Positions 7,245 through 15,520 of a DNA stretch of 64,000 bases are shown in pieces (within the stretch, counting starts at the first letter, position 1; each line of letters starts with the position of its first letter). The DNA is from Pedobacter changchengzhani. Lineage in GTDB: Bacteria > Bacteroidota > Bacteroidia > Sphingobacteriales > Sphingobacteriaceae. Under the pieces are notes generated by a model. That model ran no database searches. It saw only the letters and a program-made list of their open reading frames with translations, and had not been told where the DNA came from. The stretch is taken from positions 310,001-374,000 of the forward strand of contig NZ_SJCY01000001.1 in the NCBI RefSeq assembly GCF_004354365.1, written 5' to 3'. The position numbers and the translations under genes are program-made.

Positions 7245-8642
7245 ATGTTTAAAATAAACACAACATATAAAAAAATTTTAGCAGATACCACTACGCCAGT
7301 AAGTATCTATTTACGCTTGCGCGATATTTATCCAAACAGTATTCTTTTAGAAAGTTCTGATTACCATAGCCGCGAAAATTCCATGAGCTTTGTTTGTGCA
7401 GAACCTGTAGCAGGAATAATTTTAAAAGGTACGCGCTTAGAAACTTATTTTCCCGACGGTACAGTAAATATTACCGAAAGCAAAAACTTGTTACAAGAAA
7501 TTGCCGATTTTAAAGAGAAGTTTAAAGAAACGGAACTGCCCGAAATTAAGTTTATTTCTAGTGGGTTGTTTGGGTATTTTACTTGGAATGCAGTGCAACA
7601 TTTTGAAGATATAAAATTTACTTCCGTTACGCCTGAGGGTGAAGAGATACCCGAAATGCAATACCATCTATATCGCTATATTATTGCGATAGATCACTTT
7701 AGGAATGAAATTACTTTGTTTAAAAACACTTTTGATGGCGAGGAAGATGGTGGTTTAGAAAAAATGGAATACCTTATTCAGAACAAAAATCATCCTGAGT
7801 ATAAATTTCAAATAAAGGGTGAAGAAACCTCAAACTTGACCGATGCAGGTTTTATGGGCCTTGTAGAAAAGCTTCAAAAGCATATTTTTAGGGGTGATGT
7901 TTTTCAAATTGTTCCGTCGAGAGCATTTAAACAATCTTTTTTAGGCGATGAATTTAATGTTTACCGCTGTTTAAGATCCATAAACCCATCACCTTATTTG
8001 TTTTATTTTGATTATGGAGATTTTAAACTTTTCGGTTCATCGCCTGAGGCACAAATAACCATTAAAAACAATACGGCTAATATTTTTCCAATTGCTGGTA
8101 CTTTTAAACGTACGGGTAATGATGTTGAGGATGCAGAACAGGCGAAAAAATTAGAAGAAGATCCTAAAGAAAGTGCTGAACATGTGATGTTGGTAGATTT
8201 AGCGCGGAACGATTTAAGCAGACATTGCAATAGAGTAGAGGTAAAATCATTTAAAGAAGTGCAATATTATTCGCATTTAATTCATTTGGTAAGTAAAGTT
8301 AGTGGGCATTTGCAAGACAATGTTAGTGCATTTAGTGTTGTTGCAGATACATATCCTGCCGGAACATTAAGTGGAGCACCAAAATATAAAGCAATGCAAT
8401 TGATCGATGAAAATGAAAAATTGGGACGAAATTTTTATGCAGGCGCAATTGGTTTTATGGGTTTTAACGATGATTTTAACCACGCAATTATGATTAGAAC
8501 TTTTATGAGTAAGAACAATGAATTGCATTATCGTGCGGGTGCGGGTATTGTAGCCGACTCGGTGCCAGAAAGCGAAATGCAGGAAGTAAACAATAAAATT
8601 GCTGCACTTCGTAAGGCTATTGTTATGGCAGAGGGAATTTAG
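7245..8642 (+). CDS. trpE: Anthranilate synthase component I
   Basis: 465 residues. It converts chorismate and glutamine-derived ammonia to anthranilate, the first tryptophan-specific step. The N-terminal domain contains the feedback-site element LLESSDYHS. The C-terminal chorismate-binding domain shows GTFKRTG, HVMLVDLARNDL and PAGTLSGAPKYKAM. It is the first structural gene after the attenuator. Its TAG stop directly abuts the palindromic repeat at 8643-8683. Confidence 0.97.
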   Translation: MFKINTTYKKILADTTTPVSIYLRLRDIYPNSILLESSDYHSRENSMSFVCAEPVAGIILKGTRLETYFPDGTVNITESKNLLQEIADFKEKFKETELPEIKFISSGLFGYFTWNAVQHFEDIKFTSVTPEGEEIPEMQYHLYRYIIAIDHFRNEITLFKNTFDGEEDGGLEKMEYLIQNKNHPEYKFQIKGEETSNLTDAGFMGLVEKLQKHIFRGDVFQIVPSRAFKQSFLGDEFNVYRCLRSINPSPYLFYFDYGDFKLFGSSPEAQITIKNNTANIFPIAGTFKRTGNDVEDAEQAKKLEEDPKESAEHVMLVDLARNDLSRHCNRVEVKSFKEVQYYSHLIHLVSKVSGHLQDNVSAFSVVADTYPAGTLSGAPKYKAMQLIDENEKLGRNFYAGAIGFMGFNDDFNHAIMIRTFMSKNNELHYRAGAGIVADSVPESEMQEVNNKIAALRKAIVMAEGI

Positions 8643-8683
8643 ACCCCAACCCCAGCCTGTCCGGCAGGCAGGCCTAAAGGGGC
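8643..8683. repeat. GC-rich palindromic element between trpE and trpG
   Basis: It contains the core CCTGTCCGGCAGGCAGG flanked by CCCC and GGGG, starting on the base after the trpE stop codon. The same core recurs at 9395-9426 and, as its reverse complement, at 54314-54330. Confidence 0.8.
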
Positions 8684-8732
8684 TTTGTATAGTTGTAAAT
8701 AAGAAATATAACAAAGATGTTATTTTCCATAA

Positions 8733-9371
8733 ATGGAAAACAAATATAAAATTAAAGAAATGGATAGTAACAATATTCCCTCTTCAGAGAACAAGGGCGT
8801 GGTTTTAGTAATTGATAACTACGATAGTTTTACTTATAATTTAGTGCATTTGATTAATGAAGTAGGTTACGAAGCAGTGGTTTGGAGAAACGACAAATTC
8901 GATTTGGATGATGTAGAAAAATTCGATAAAATTCTTCTTTCGCCAGGGCCTGGAATTCCAGAAGAAGCTGGTTTATTATTGGATGTAATAAAAAGATACG
9001 CGCCTACTAAAAGTATTTTTGGCGTTTGCCTTGGTCAGCAGGCAATTGCCGAAGCATTTGGTGGTACTCTATTAAATTTAGGCCGACCAATGCACGGTAT
9101 TGCTACGCCAGTAACGGTTGTAGATGGCGAGGAATCATTATTTTGGGAGTGCCCACAAACCATAAATGTTGGTAGATACCACAGTTGGGTTGTTAGTAAT
9201 AATAATTTTCCTTCATGCTTAAAAATTACGGCGAGAGATCATAAAAATGAGATTATGGCGCTTCGACATGAAAGTTTTGATGTTCGAGGGGTTCAGTTTC
9301 ATCCGGAGAGCGTACTAACGGAGTATGGAAAGCAAATGATGGAGAATTGGTTGAGCCCCCCGGCCCCCTAA
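8733..9371 (+). CDS. trpG: Anthranilate synthase component II (glutamine amidotransferase)
   Basis: Up to 212 residues; class I glutamine amidotransferase that feeds ammonia to TrpE. The catalytic Cys is in FGVCLGQQ, the oxyanion motif is SPGPGIPEEAG, and the His/Glu pair is in GVQFHPES. Conserved sequence begins at VVLVIDNYDSFTYN, so ATG 8763 is an alternative start; the upstream ATG 8733 lies within a TTTTCCAT/ATGGAAAA palindrome. The last residues (PPAP) and the TAA stop come from the palindromic element starting at 9358. Confidence 0.95.
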   Translation: MENKYKIKEMDSNNIPSSENKGVVLVIDNYDSFTYNLVHLINEVGYEAVVWRNDKFDLDDVEKFDKILLSPGPGIPEEAGLLLDVIKRYAPTKSIFGVCLGQQAIAEAFGGTLLNLGRPMHGIATPVTVVDGEESLFWECPQTINVGRYHSWVVSNNNFPSCLKITARDHKNEIMALRHESFDVRGVQFHPESVLTEYGKQMMENWLSPPAP

Positions 9372-9426
9372 AGGGGGAGAAATAACCCCCAGCCCTGCCT
9401 GTCCGGCAGGCAGGCCCTAAAGGGGA
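9358..9426. repeat. Double palindromic element at the trpG 3' end
   Basis: A CCCCC-CTAAAGGGGG palindrome overlaps the trpG stop, followed by a second unit with the CCTGTCCGGCAGGCAGG core and CCCTAAAGGGG. The space to trpC, where trpD often sits, contains only about 50 further bases and no gene. Confidence 0.8.
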
Positions 9427-9479
9427 GCTTAAAAGCAAGTGGGAATAGCAAATAGGATATAAAGAGAATAAAATATTAC

Positions 9480-10301
9480 ATGAACGATAGAAATTCAAGT
9501 CCCCCTTTAGGGGCGGATGGGTCTATTTTAGACCGAATTGTACTAAGAAAAATGCAAGAAGTTGCTGAAGCTAAGCAATTGGTTTCGATACAAGATTTAG
9601 AAGATGAAGCGTATTTTAAAAGAACACCACTTTCTTTTAAAGAGTTCTTATTGGCAGAAGATCGGACGGGAATAATTGCAGAATTTAAACGTCGTTCACC
9701 GTCTAAAGGATTAATTAATGGCGTAGCAGATGTTGCCGAGGTAACTCAAGCCTATAATAACGCTGGCGCTTCTGCACTTTCGGTTTTAACTGATGTAGAT
9801 TTTTTTGGCGGCAAACGTGATGATTTGTTAATGGCAAGAAAGGAAAATGATATTCCAATTCTCCGTAAAGATTTTATAATTGATGAGTACCAAATTTTGG
9901 AAGCTAAAGCTTGGGGTGCTGATATTATTTTATTAATTGCATCAATTTTAACACCTCAGCAGATTATTGATTTTGGGAAATTCGCTCAGAATTTGGGTTT
10001 AAACGTGCTTTTAGAAGTTCATAATTTAGCAGAGTTAGAAAGAAGTATTTGCCCTAATTTAAATGCTATTGGCGTAAACAATAGAAACTTGGCCGATTTT
10101 ACAGTAGATATTCAGACTTCGTTTGATTTAGTAAATAAAATTCCGAATGAGTTTTTAAAAATTTCGGAGAGTGCAATTAGCGATCCTAAAATAATAAAAG
10201 AACTAAAAATTGCAGGTTTTAATGGCTTTTTAATTGGCGAAAATTTTATGAAAACGGATGATCCGGGGAAAGCTATAAAAGAGTTTGTTGCGGAGATGTA
10301 G
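9480..10301 (+). CDS. trpC: Indole-3-glycerol phosphate synthase
   Basis: 273 residues from ATG 9480. TIM-barrel enzyme of tryptophan synthesis; motifs EFKRRSPSKG, DVDFFGG, LRKDFIIDEYQI, LEVHN, GVNNRNL, SESAIS and GFLIGENFM match the family and its catalytic residues. Conserved sequence starts at about residue 16 (ILDRIVLRK). Residues about 6-15 (SSPPLGADGS) are encoded by a CCCCCTTTAGGGGC palindrome at 9500-9516, so the N-terminus is repeat-derived or the true start is internal. A terminator follows, so trpD, trpF, trpB and trpA are not in this operon. Confidence 0.95.
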   Translation: MNDRNSSPPLGADGSILDRIVLRKMQEVAEAKQLVSIQDLEDEAYFKRTPLSFKEFLLAEDRTGIIAEFKRRSPSKGLINGVADVAEVTQAYNNAGASALSVLTDVDFFGGKRDDLLMARKENDIPILRKDFIIDEYQILEAKAWGADIILLIASILTPQQIIDFGKFAQNLGLNVLLEVHNLAELERSICPNLNAIGVNNRNLADFTVDIQTSFDLVNKIPNEFLKISESAISDPKIIKELKIAGFNGFLIGENFMKTDDPGKAIKEFVAEM

Positions 10302-10315
10302 GTTTATCATCTGTG

Positions 10316-10370
10316 AAAGTTACTAACGCTAATGGGCAAGGTGCTTATCAGAGTTAGTAACTTTTCGTTT
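10316..10370 (+). terminator. Terminator after trpC
   Basis: AAAGTTACTAAC (10316-10327) pairs perfectly with GTTAGTAACTTT (10353-10364) around a 25-nt loop, then TCGTTTTT. It ends the trpE-G-C unit. Confidence 0.75.
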
Positions 10371-10424
10371 TTAAACTTCGCTAGGAGCAGGCTTTTCTTT
10401 AACGCACGGCTTTTGCTTAAATAA

Positions 10425-10488
10425 GCCCGATTGGATGAATGCCGTTTTTCTCGGCAGTAAGGAAAGCGGGGCTTCGATTATTAACTGC
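10425..10488. repeat. Dispersed GC-rich repeat, copy 1
   Basis: The segment starting GCCCGATTGGATGAATGCCG contains a TGCCG/CGGCA hairpin and ends TTAACTGC. It is a diverged copy of the segment at 38380-38447 in the same orientation. It accounts for most of the otherwise gene-free 10371-10546. Confidence 0.65.
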
Positions 10489-10546
10489 TTCTTACGTTAG
10501 CTTTCAAATATTAATAAAACATTTATTACATCTTAATGGTTTTTTT

Positions 10547-10580
10547 TTGAAACTGCACAATTGCAAATTTTGTATATTTG
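10547..10580 (+). promoter_or_regulatory. hflX promoter
   Basis: TTG (10547-10549), a 23-base spacer and TATATTTG (10573-10580), about 10 bases before the hflX ATG. Confidence 0.5.
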
Positions 10581-10590
10581 AACTTATTAC

Positions 10591-11787
10591 ATGGGAAAAC
10601 AAAAAACGTATGATACTGCAGTAAAGCAGGAGCGGGCAATATTAGTTGGAGTGGTTACGCCAGGCGAAAAGGAAGAACAGACTAAAGAATATTTAGATGA
10701 GCTTGCTTTTTTAGTAGAAACGGCTGGTGGTTTGGTGGAGAAAAACTTCACGCAAAAAATGCTGAAACCAGAACGTGCAACTTTTGTGGGTACAGGAAAA
10801 CTGCAGGAAATTAAGGCTTACGTAAAATCGGAAGAGATTGATACCGTGATTTTTGACGATGAACTTTCTCCATCTCAATTGCGAAATATTGAGCGCGAAA
10901 TAGGCGTTAAGATTTTAGATCGGAGCAATTTAATTCTGGATATTTTTGCGAGCAGGGCACAAACTGCGCAAGCGAGAACGCAAGTAGAACTGGCGCAACT
11001 ACAATATATGTTGCCACGTTTAACGGGAATGTGGACGCACTTAGAACGCCAAAAAGGTGGTATTGGAATGCGTGGGCCGGGTGAAACGCAGATTGAAAGT
11101 GATAGGCGGATTATTTTAGATAAAATTTCGTTGTTGAAAGAGCGTTTAGCCTTAATTGATAGACAAAACGAAACGCAACGCAAAAATCGTGGTCAGTTGA
11201 TAAGAGTTGCACTTGTTGGTTACACAAACGTGGGCAAATCGACCATTATGAATATGCTTGCCAAATCGGAAGTTTTTGCAGAAAATAAACTTTTTGCAAC
11301 TTTGGATACGACGGTTAGAAAGGTTGTGATTGAGAATTTGCCGTTCTTACTTTCGGATACAGTTGGTTTTATTCGCAAGCTCCCTCACCATTTGGTAGAG
11401 TGTTTTAAATCTACTTTGGATGAAGTTAGAGAAGCGGATATATTGATTCACGTGGTTGATGTTTCGCATGCAAACTTTGAAGATCAGATACATATTGTAA
11501 ATGAAACTTTGAAAGATATTGGCGCAATTGATAAAGACGTTATTTTAGTTTTTAATAAAATTGATGCTTATGTACCACCTGAAGAGGATGATTTAGTTGC
11601 TTTGGAGAAAGGAAAGATGAGCCTTGCTGATTTTAAAAAGAGTTGGATGAGTCATGGTAAATTTCCGGTGCTTTTTATTTCGGCAACTGAAAAAGAAAAT
11701 ATAGAAGAATTTAAAACATTACTTTATGATAAGGTAAAAGCTGCGCATATTGCAAGGTATCCTTATGATAGTAATTTGCTTTATTAG
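10591..11787 (+). CDS. hflX: GTPase HflX
   Basis: 398 residues. HflX is a ribosome-associated GTPase that splits stalled or heat-damaged 70S ribosomes. An N-terminal HflX domain (residues 20-160) is followed by the linker RLTGMWTHLERQKGGIGMRGPGETQIE, quoted here only by its conserved parts GMWTHLERQ and GGIGMRGPGETQ. G1 is GYTNVGKST, G3 is DTVGFIRKLP and G4 is NKID. Length and motif order are typical. It is monocistronic with its own promoter. Confidence 0.96.
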   Translation: MGKQKTYDTAVKQERAILVGVVTPGEKEEQTKEYLDELAFLVETAGGLVEKNFTQKMLKPERATFVGTGKLQEIKAYVKSEEIDTVIFDDELSPSQLRNIEREIGVKILDRSNLILDIFASRAQTAQARTQVELAQLQYMLPRLTGMWTHLERQKGGIGMRGPGETQIESDRRIILDKISLLKERLALIDRQNETQRKNRGQLIRVALVGYTNVGKSTIMNMLAKSEVFAENKLFATLDTTVRKVVIENLPFLLSDTVGFIRKLPHHLVECFKSTLDEVREADILIHVVDVSHANFEDQIHIVNETLKDIGAIDKDVILVFNKIDAYVPPEEDDLVALEKGKMSLADFKKSWMSHGKFPVLFISATEKENIEEFKTLLYDKVKAAHIARYPYDSNLLY

Positions 11788-11789
11788 AT

Positions 11790-12127
11790 ACAGAATAATC
11801 AAGGAACAATTATCTTCGAAGAATTACCAAAAAACAATAATCAATTATCAAACTAGCGGAGTTTTATATAAGAATTACCAAGAAACAATAATCAATTATC
11901 AAATTAACGTACTTTTTTAGAAGAATTTCAAAGGAACAATAATAAAAGAATTACCAAAAAACAATAATCAATTATCAAAATAGCAGAGTTGTTTAAAACA
12001 ATTACCAAAGAACAATAATCAAACTAGCGTAGTTTTGTAAAGGAATTACCAAAAAACAATAATCAATTATCAACTTAGAATAGTTTTATATAAGAATTAC
12101 CAAGCAACATTAATCAATTAGCATTTG
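11790..12127 (+). repeat. Array of about seven degenerate direct repeats beside the four-helix-bundle gene
   Basis: Units of about 50 bp share GAATTACCAAAAAACAATAA, then TCAATTATCAAACTAGCG, then AGTTTTATATAA. Recognisable starts are at 11821, 11872, 11922 (short), 11948, 12000, 12043 and 12094. Units vary by substitutions and internal deletions, and there are no unique spacers. The last unit runs into the 3' end of the minus-strand gene at 12114-12473 and supplies its final codons and TGA stop. This fills the 326-bp gap after hflX. Confidence 0.85.
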
Positions 12128-12473
12128 TTTTTTTAATTATAGCGTTGAAAATGAGCATAAGTTGTTTTGCTTCGTCTGCTAATTGTAATTTGGTAACTGC
12201 GAGCTCGGGTTTGTCTTCAATGCCAATCAAATTTATCCATAATACGGTTTCTTTAGCTTCTTTTCTACAAACTTTAATCCGATAAATAAAATCTGCTTTG
12301 CTTAAAGCTTCGTTGGCTTCAATATAATTTGCTGCGACAGAGCCCGATGATCGAACGACTTGTTTTATGTCTTGAACATTGATTGTATGATGTGTTACAT
12401 TTTTACAATATGCTCTTACGGCTTGGGCGAATCGAAATGTTCTATCTTCTAAATTAAAATTAGTTTCACTCAT
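12114..12473 (-). CDS. Four-helix-bundle protein (S23 / 23S rRNA intervening-sequence family)
   Basis: 119 residues, predicted all-helical. It has the S23-family pattern: an N-terminal FAQAVRAYCK helix, VVRSSGSVAANYIEANEALSK spread over two helices (core SSGSVAANYIEA), a KVCRKEAKETVLWI helix and a C-terminal ADEAKQLMLIFNAIIKK helix. Relatives are encoded in 23S rRNA intervening sequences, and distant ones serve as Avd accessory proteins of diversity-generating retroelements. Here the gene is free-standing and bracketed by repeats in opposite orientation (11790-12127 and 12656-12690). Its function is unknown. Confidence 0.88.
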   Translation of the reverse strand: MSETNFNLEDRTFRFAQAVRAYCKNVTHHTINVQDIKQVVRSSGSVAANYIEANEALSKADFIYRIKVCRKEAKETVLWINLIGIEDKPELAVTKLQLADEAKQLMLIFNAIIKKTNAN

Positions 12474-12655
12474 AACTGATAACTTTGGAAGTTACAAAAC
12501 GACCTCTTTTGAAGAATTAAGGCTTTCAGAATTTGATATTTGGTCTGTTCTTAAATAAATATAGTATTTTTACATCAATAACAAAACATCGATTATTTTT
12601 TAAAGTTCATAAACTCAGTTTGCCCGTAATTTGGATCTGCTTTTTTGAATTTTTC

Positions 12656-12690
12656 TAGTTTGATAATTGTTTTTTGAAATTTGATAATTT
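12656..12690 (-). repeat. Inverted copy of the 11.8-12.1 kb repeat, upstream of rbfA
   Basis: Read on the minus strand, 12656-12677 gives CAAAAAACAATTATCAAACTAG, i.e. CAAAAAACAAT and ATCAAACTAG of the array unit with a short internal deletion. It lies on the far side of the four-helix-bundle gene, in the opposite orientation, and reaches into the rbfA upstream region. Confidence 0.7.
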
Positions 12691-12698
12691 TTAAAAAT

Positions 12699-13076
12699 AT
12701 GGAAAGTAAACGTCAGCAAAAATTTGCAGGAGTACTACAGGAAGAGTTGGCACAAGTTTTTCAGCGTGATGGAGGTGCTTTTTTACCAAACACATTGGTA
12801 ACCATTACGAGGGTTAGGGTATCGTCTGATCTGGCTGTCGCGAAAGTTTATCTAAGCTTTTTTAATACCACTAACACCGAACTTTCGATTAACACCGTAA
12901 ACGCACATACCGGAGAAATAAGGTATAAATTGGGCGCACGAATTCGCCATCAGGTTAGGGTAGTGCCCGAGCTTACTTTTTTTGTTGATGATACAAATGA
13001 ATATGTAGAGCGTATGGATACTATTTTTGATAAAATAGCGAAAGAACCTAGACAGCCAGAGGAAGAAAGCGAATAA
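12699..13076 (+). CDS. rbfA: Ribosome-binding factor A
   Basis: From ATG 12699 the product is 125 residues (MESKRQQKFAGVLQEELAQVF). The KH-like fold pattern is clear: TLVTITRVRVSSDLAVAKVYLSFFN (core VTITRVRVSSDLAVAKVYLS), then LGARIRHQVRVVPELTFFVDDT. RbfA binds 30S precursors and helps 16S 5'-end maturation. An in-frame TTG at 12681 lies within the inverted repeat and was not used. A hemolysin III-like gene begins 7 bases downstream. Confidence 0.94.
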   Translation: MESKRQQKFAGVLQEELAQVFQRDGGAFLPNTLVTITRVRVSSDLAVAKVYLSFFNTTNTELSINTVNAHTGEIRYKLGARIRHQVRVVPELTFFVDDTNEYVERMDTIFDKIAKEPRQPEEESE

Positions 13077-13082
13077 TTTGTA

Positions 13083-13721
13083 GTGAAATTATTGAGAGAA
13101 CCTGTCAACTTTTTTACGCATTTTATCCCTGCGCTAATTGCTGTTCCGGCAGGATATATTTTGTTGCAGAAATGTAATACACCATTACAATTTACCGCCG
13201 CGTGGATTTACGGAATTTGTACATTAATTCTTTTTGGAGTAAGTGCCATTTATCACGGTTACCCGAAAACAGATTACGGTATTCGCTTTTGGCAAAAATT
13301 TGATCATTGTTGCATCTATTTAATGATTGCGGGATCTTATACCCCAACTGCTTTATTGGTTTTTGATGGCTGGTTGCGATGGACTTTGTTTGCTATTGTA
13401 TGGATTATTGCAATAACAGGCTGCTTATTAAAAATTTTTAACCGTTTAAAAAGCAACGCTATTTCCTTATCTATTTATATTTTAATGGGTTGTCTAATTA
13501 TTCCATTATTACAAAAAATGCTATTAACGTTGCCGATAGGGGCAATTTTTTGGTTAATATTTGGAGGCGTATTTTACATTTGTGGCACTTATTATTTTGC
13601 GAAAGATAAACAAATGTACAAATGGATGCACAGCCATGAACTTTGGCATTTATTTGTAATTGGAGGTGCTGTTTCTCATTATATTTACAATTACGCTTAC
13701 ATTTTCGCCAATTTATTATGA
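13083..13721 (+). CDS. Hemolysin III / PAQR-family membrane protein
   Basis: 212 residues starting at GTG 13083, with seven predicted membrane segments. The family motifs SAIYHGYPK, FDHCCIYLMIAGSYTP and HSHELWHLFVIGGA provide the conserved His and Asp residues that bind a metal in PAQR-type hydrolases. Bacterial members (YqfA, hemolysin III) are linked to membrane lipid homeostasis; a lytic role is not supported. It overlaps the next gene by ATGA, suggesting coupled translation. Confidence 0.9.
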   Translation: MKLLREPVNFFTHFIPALIAVPAGYILLQKCNTPLQFTAAWIYGICTLILFGVSAIYHGYPKTDYGIRFWQKFDHCCIYLMIAGSYTPTALLVFDGWLRWTLFAIVWIIAITGCLLKIFNRLKSNAISLSIYILMGCLIIPLLQKMLLTLPIGAIFWLIFGGVFYICGTYYFAKDKQMYKWMHSHELWHLFVIGGAVSHYIYNYAYIFANLL

Positions 13722-14401
13722 TCGATTTCGAAAAAATTATTCAATCTGAAGCTTCATCTTTTCATCAAGTAGTAGATTTTGATCGAGCTGAAGATAAAAT
13801 AGTTGCCTTAACTTTTACAACGAGCAATACCGAGGTAAACAGCGAGATTTTAAACAATACAGGTTTATTTTGCGATTGGATTAATAACCAAATGATTAAG
13901 AATGGCGCAAGATATGCAATGGGTGGTTACGATGAACATAGAACCATTTATGCCAGAAGTGCCCATTTTAGTGGCGCTGAAGAACCTCGACGATTGCATT
14001 TGGGTGTAGATATTTGGGCGGATGCAGGTACGCCAATTTATAATTTTTATGATGCGCATGTACATAGTTTTGCCAATAATGATCATTTTGGCGATTATGG
14101 TGGGACAATTGTTTTAACCTATATTATTGATGGTTTTAAATTTAATGTTTTATACGGACACTTAAGTTTAGCATCTTTAAAAGGATTATCAGACGGTGAT
14201 TTTATCCCCAAGGGGAAACTGTTTGCTACTTTTGGTAAACCAGAAGAAAACGGACATTGGCCACCTCATGTTCATTTTCAGATTGTGATAAATATGAACA
14301 ACCTAAAAGGTGATTATCCTGGCGTTTGTAAATTTAGTGAACGCGAAAAGTATTTGCAAAATTCTCCTAATCCAGCTCTAATTTTAAAATATAATTTTTA
14401 G
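13718..14401 (+). CDS. M23-family (LytM-like) metallopeptidase domain protein
   Basis: 227 residues from ATG 13718; the longer frame from 13643 is the hemolysin III gene read out of frame. The LytM/M23 zinc motifs are visible as HLGVDIW (H, D) and HVHFQI (HxH), with YGGTIVLTY and YGHLS between them. No signal peptide is seen, so it may be cytoplasmic and act on something other than peptidoglycan, or it may be exported by another route. The start overlaps the upstream stop (ATGA). Confidence 0.85.
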   Translation: MIDFEKIIQSEASSFHQVVDFDRAEDKIVALTFTTSNTEVNSEILNNTGLFCDWINNQMIKNGARYAMGGYDEHRTIYARSAHFSGAEEPRRLHLGVDIWADAGTPIYNFYDAHVHSFANNDHFGDYGGTIVLTYIIDGFKFNVLYGHLSLASLKGLSDGDFIPKGKLFATFGKPEENGHWPPHVHFQIVINMNNLKGDYPGVCKFSEREKYLQNSPNPALILKYNF

Positions 14402-14472
14402 ATTAGGTCTTGTGAAAATCAATAATCACTTAAGCTTAAACTTTTTAATATGAATTTACGTTAATCAAAGTT

Positions 14473-15126
14473 ATGAAGAAGCTAATTTTTATTGCCTTTA
14501 TACTACTAAGCAACTTGGCATTTGCGCAAGTTCAATTTAAATCAGATTCGCCTAATATAGAATCTTTTTTAACTGCGAAAACGGTTTACCCAATGTACTC
14601 CAAACAAAATTGTATTCAGGGTACTGTTGTAGTAAGTTTTAAACTCAATGCCAATGGCGAAATATATTCTTCTAAAATTAATCAAAGCGTACTGGGCGAT
14701 TTAGATGAAGAAGCCTTAAGGCTAATTCGTTTAACGAGTGGGAAATGGCAAGTTTCTGCTGGTTATGATACTGCTACAAATATCAATCAGCGGATAAACT
14801 TCGTGCTTTTAGGTTTTAATTGCGAATCGAAAAGTGCCAGTGAAATTACAGCTTCAAAAATGGCTTATCAAACGGAAAGTAACTTAATGGATGCAGTAAC
14901 GAATTTTTATAAAAATAAAGATAAATCTACGCCAGCACAAGAAGCGCAGATTATTGCAATTAAAAATCAGTTGGGTATTGATGATGATTATTTGGAAAGT
15001 AGAATAAAGAATGGTTTACAAAAATATAAACAGGGCGATAAGCAAGGTGCTTGCGAAGAGTTCAGTTTTGTGAAAAATACAGGCAGTAAACTTGCTGATG
15101 AATACCTAAACAAATATTGTAATTAG
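14473..15126 (+). CDS. Secreted protein with TonB C-terminal-like domain
   Basis: 217 residues with a signal peptide (MKKLIFIAFILLSNLAFAQ). Residues 38-115 (YPMYSKQNCIQGTVVVSFKL in the first strand, DEEALRLIRLTSGKW in the helix, INFVLLGF) match the TonB C-terminal beta-alpha-beta fold. There is no N-terminal anchor with a Pro-rich spacer, so it is not a classic energy transducer. The C-terminal third is helical with TPR-like spacing (KNGLQKYKQGDKQGACEEF). The role is unknown. Confidence 0.75.
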   Translation: MKKLIFIAFILLSNLAFAQVQFKSDSPNIESFLTAKTVYPMYSKQNCIQGTVVVSFKLNANGEIYSSKINQSVLGDLDEEALRLIRLTSGKWQVSAGYDTATNINQRINFVLLGFNCESKSASEITASKMAYQTESNLMDAVTNFYKNKDKSTPAQEAQIIAIKNQLGIDDDYLESRIKNGLQKYKQGDKQGACEEFSFVKNTGSKLADEYLNKYCN

Positions 15127-15127
15127 A

Positions 15128-15520
15128 ATGCGTAACACAATCAGAATTTTTGCTCTTTTGGATATCATCAGTATCATCTTTTTAGCACCATCATTTTATG
15201 AAATTATTACCCATTTAAATCAAATTCCGGCTGAATTTTTATCTCAAGCACGCGTAATTTTAACTTTGCCTTTATTTATTTCACTTTTTATAAGTGCTGC
15301 GGGCTTAATGCTTTTCAAAAAATTTGGGTTCATTACTTACTACTTGCAATTTCCTTTCCGATTGGTGGTTTGGGTATTTTCAATTGGTTTTATTACTTTT
15401 TTGCCTGAGTGGTTTAAGCTCGGTGAAAATTGGTTCAATGTGCTTTTTAAAATATGCTTTATTGCAGAATTTTTCAGACTATACTTTACGATTCAAATTC
15501 AGAAGAAGCGATTGAGTTAA
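15128..15520 (+). CDS. Small integral membrane protein of unknown function
   Basis: 130 residues with about four hydrophobic helices and a basic C-terminal tail (QIQKKRLS). It begins one base after the upstream TonB-C-like gene stop, so the two are probably cotranscribed. Its stop TAA overlaps the stop of the convergent lipid kinase gene by four bases (TTAA). No family recognised. Confidence 0.75.
   Translation: MRNTIRIFALLDIISIIFLAPSFYEIITHLNQIPAEFLSQARVILTLPLFISLFISAAGLMLFKKFGFITYYLQFPFRLVVWVFSIGFITFLPEWFKLGENWFNVLFKICFIAEFFRLYFTIQIQKKRLS

Noticed and set aside
11790-12127. CRISPR array
   Set aside because: Repeats are degenerate, contiguous and of uneven length, with no unique spacers and no cas genes nearby.
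13643-13717. N-terminal extension of the M23-like protein
   Set aside because: This part is the hemolysin III gene read out of frame; ATG 13718 with ATGA overlap is the natural start.
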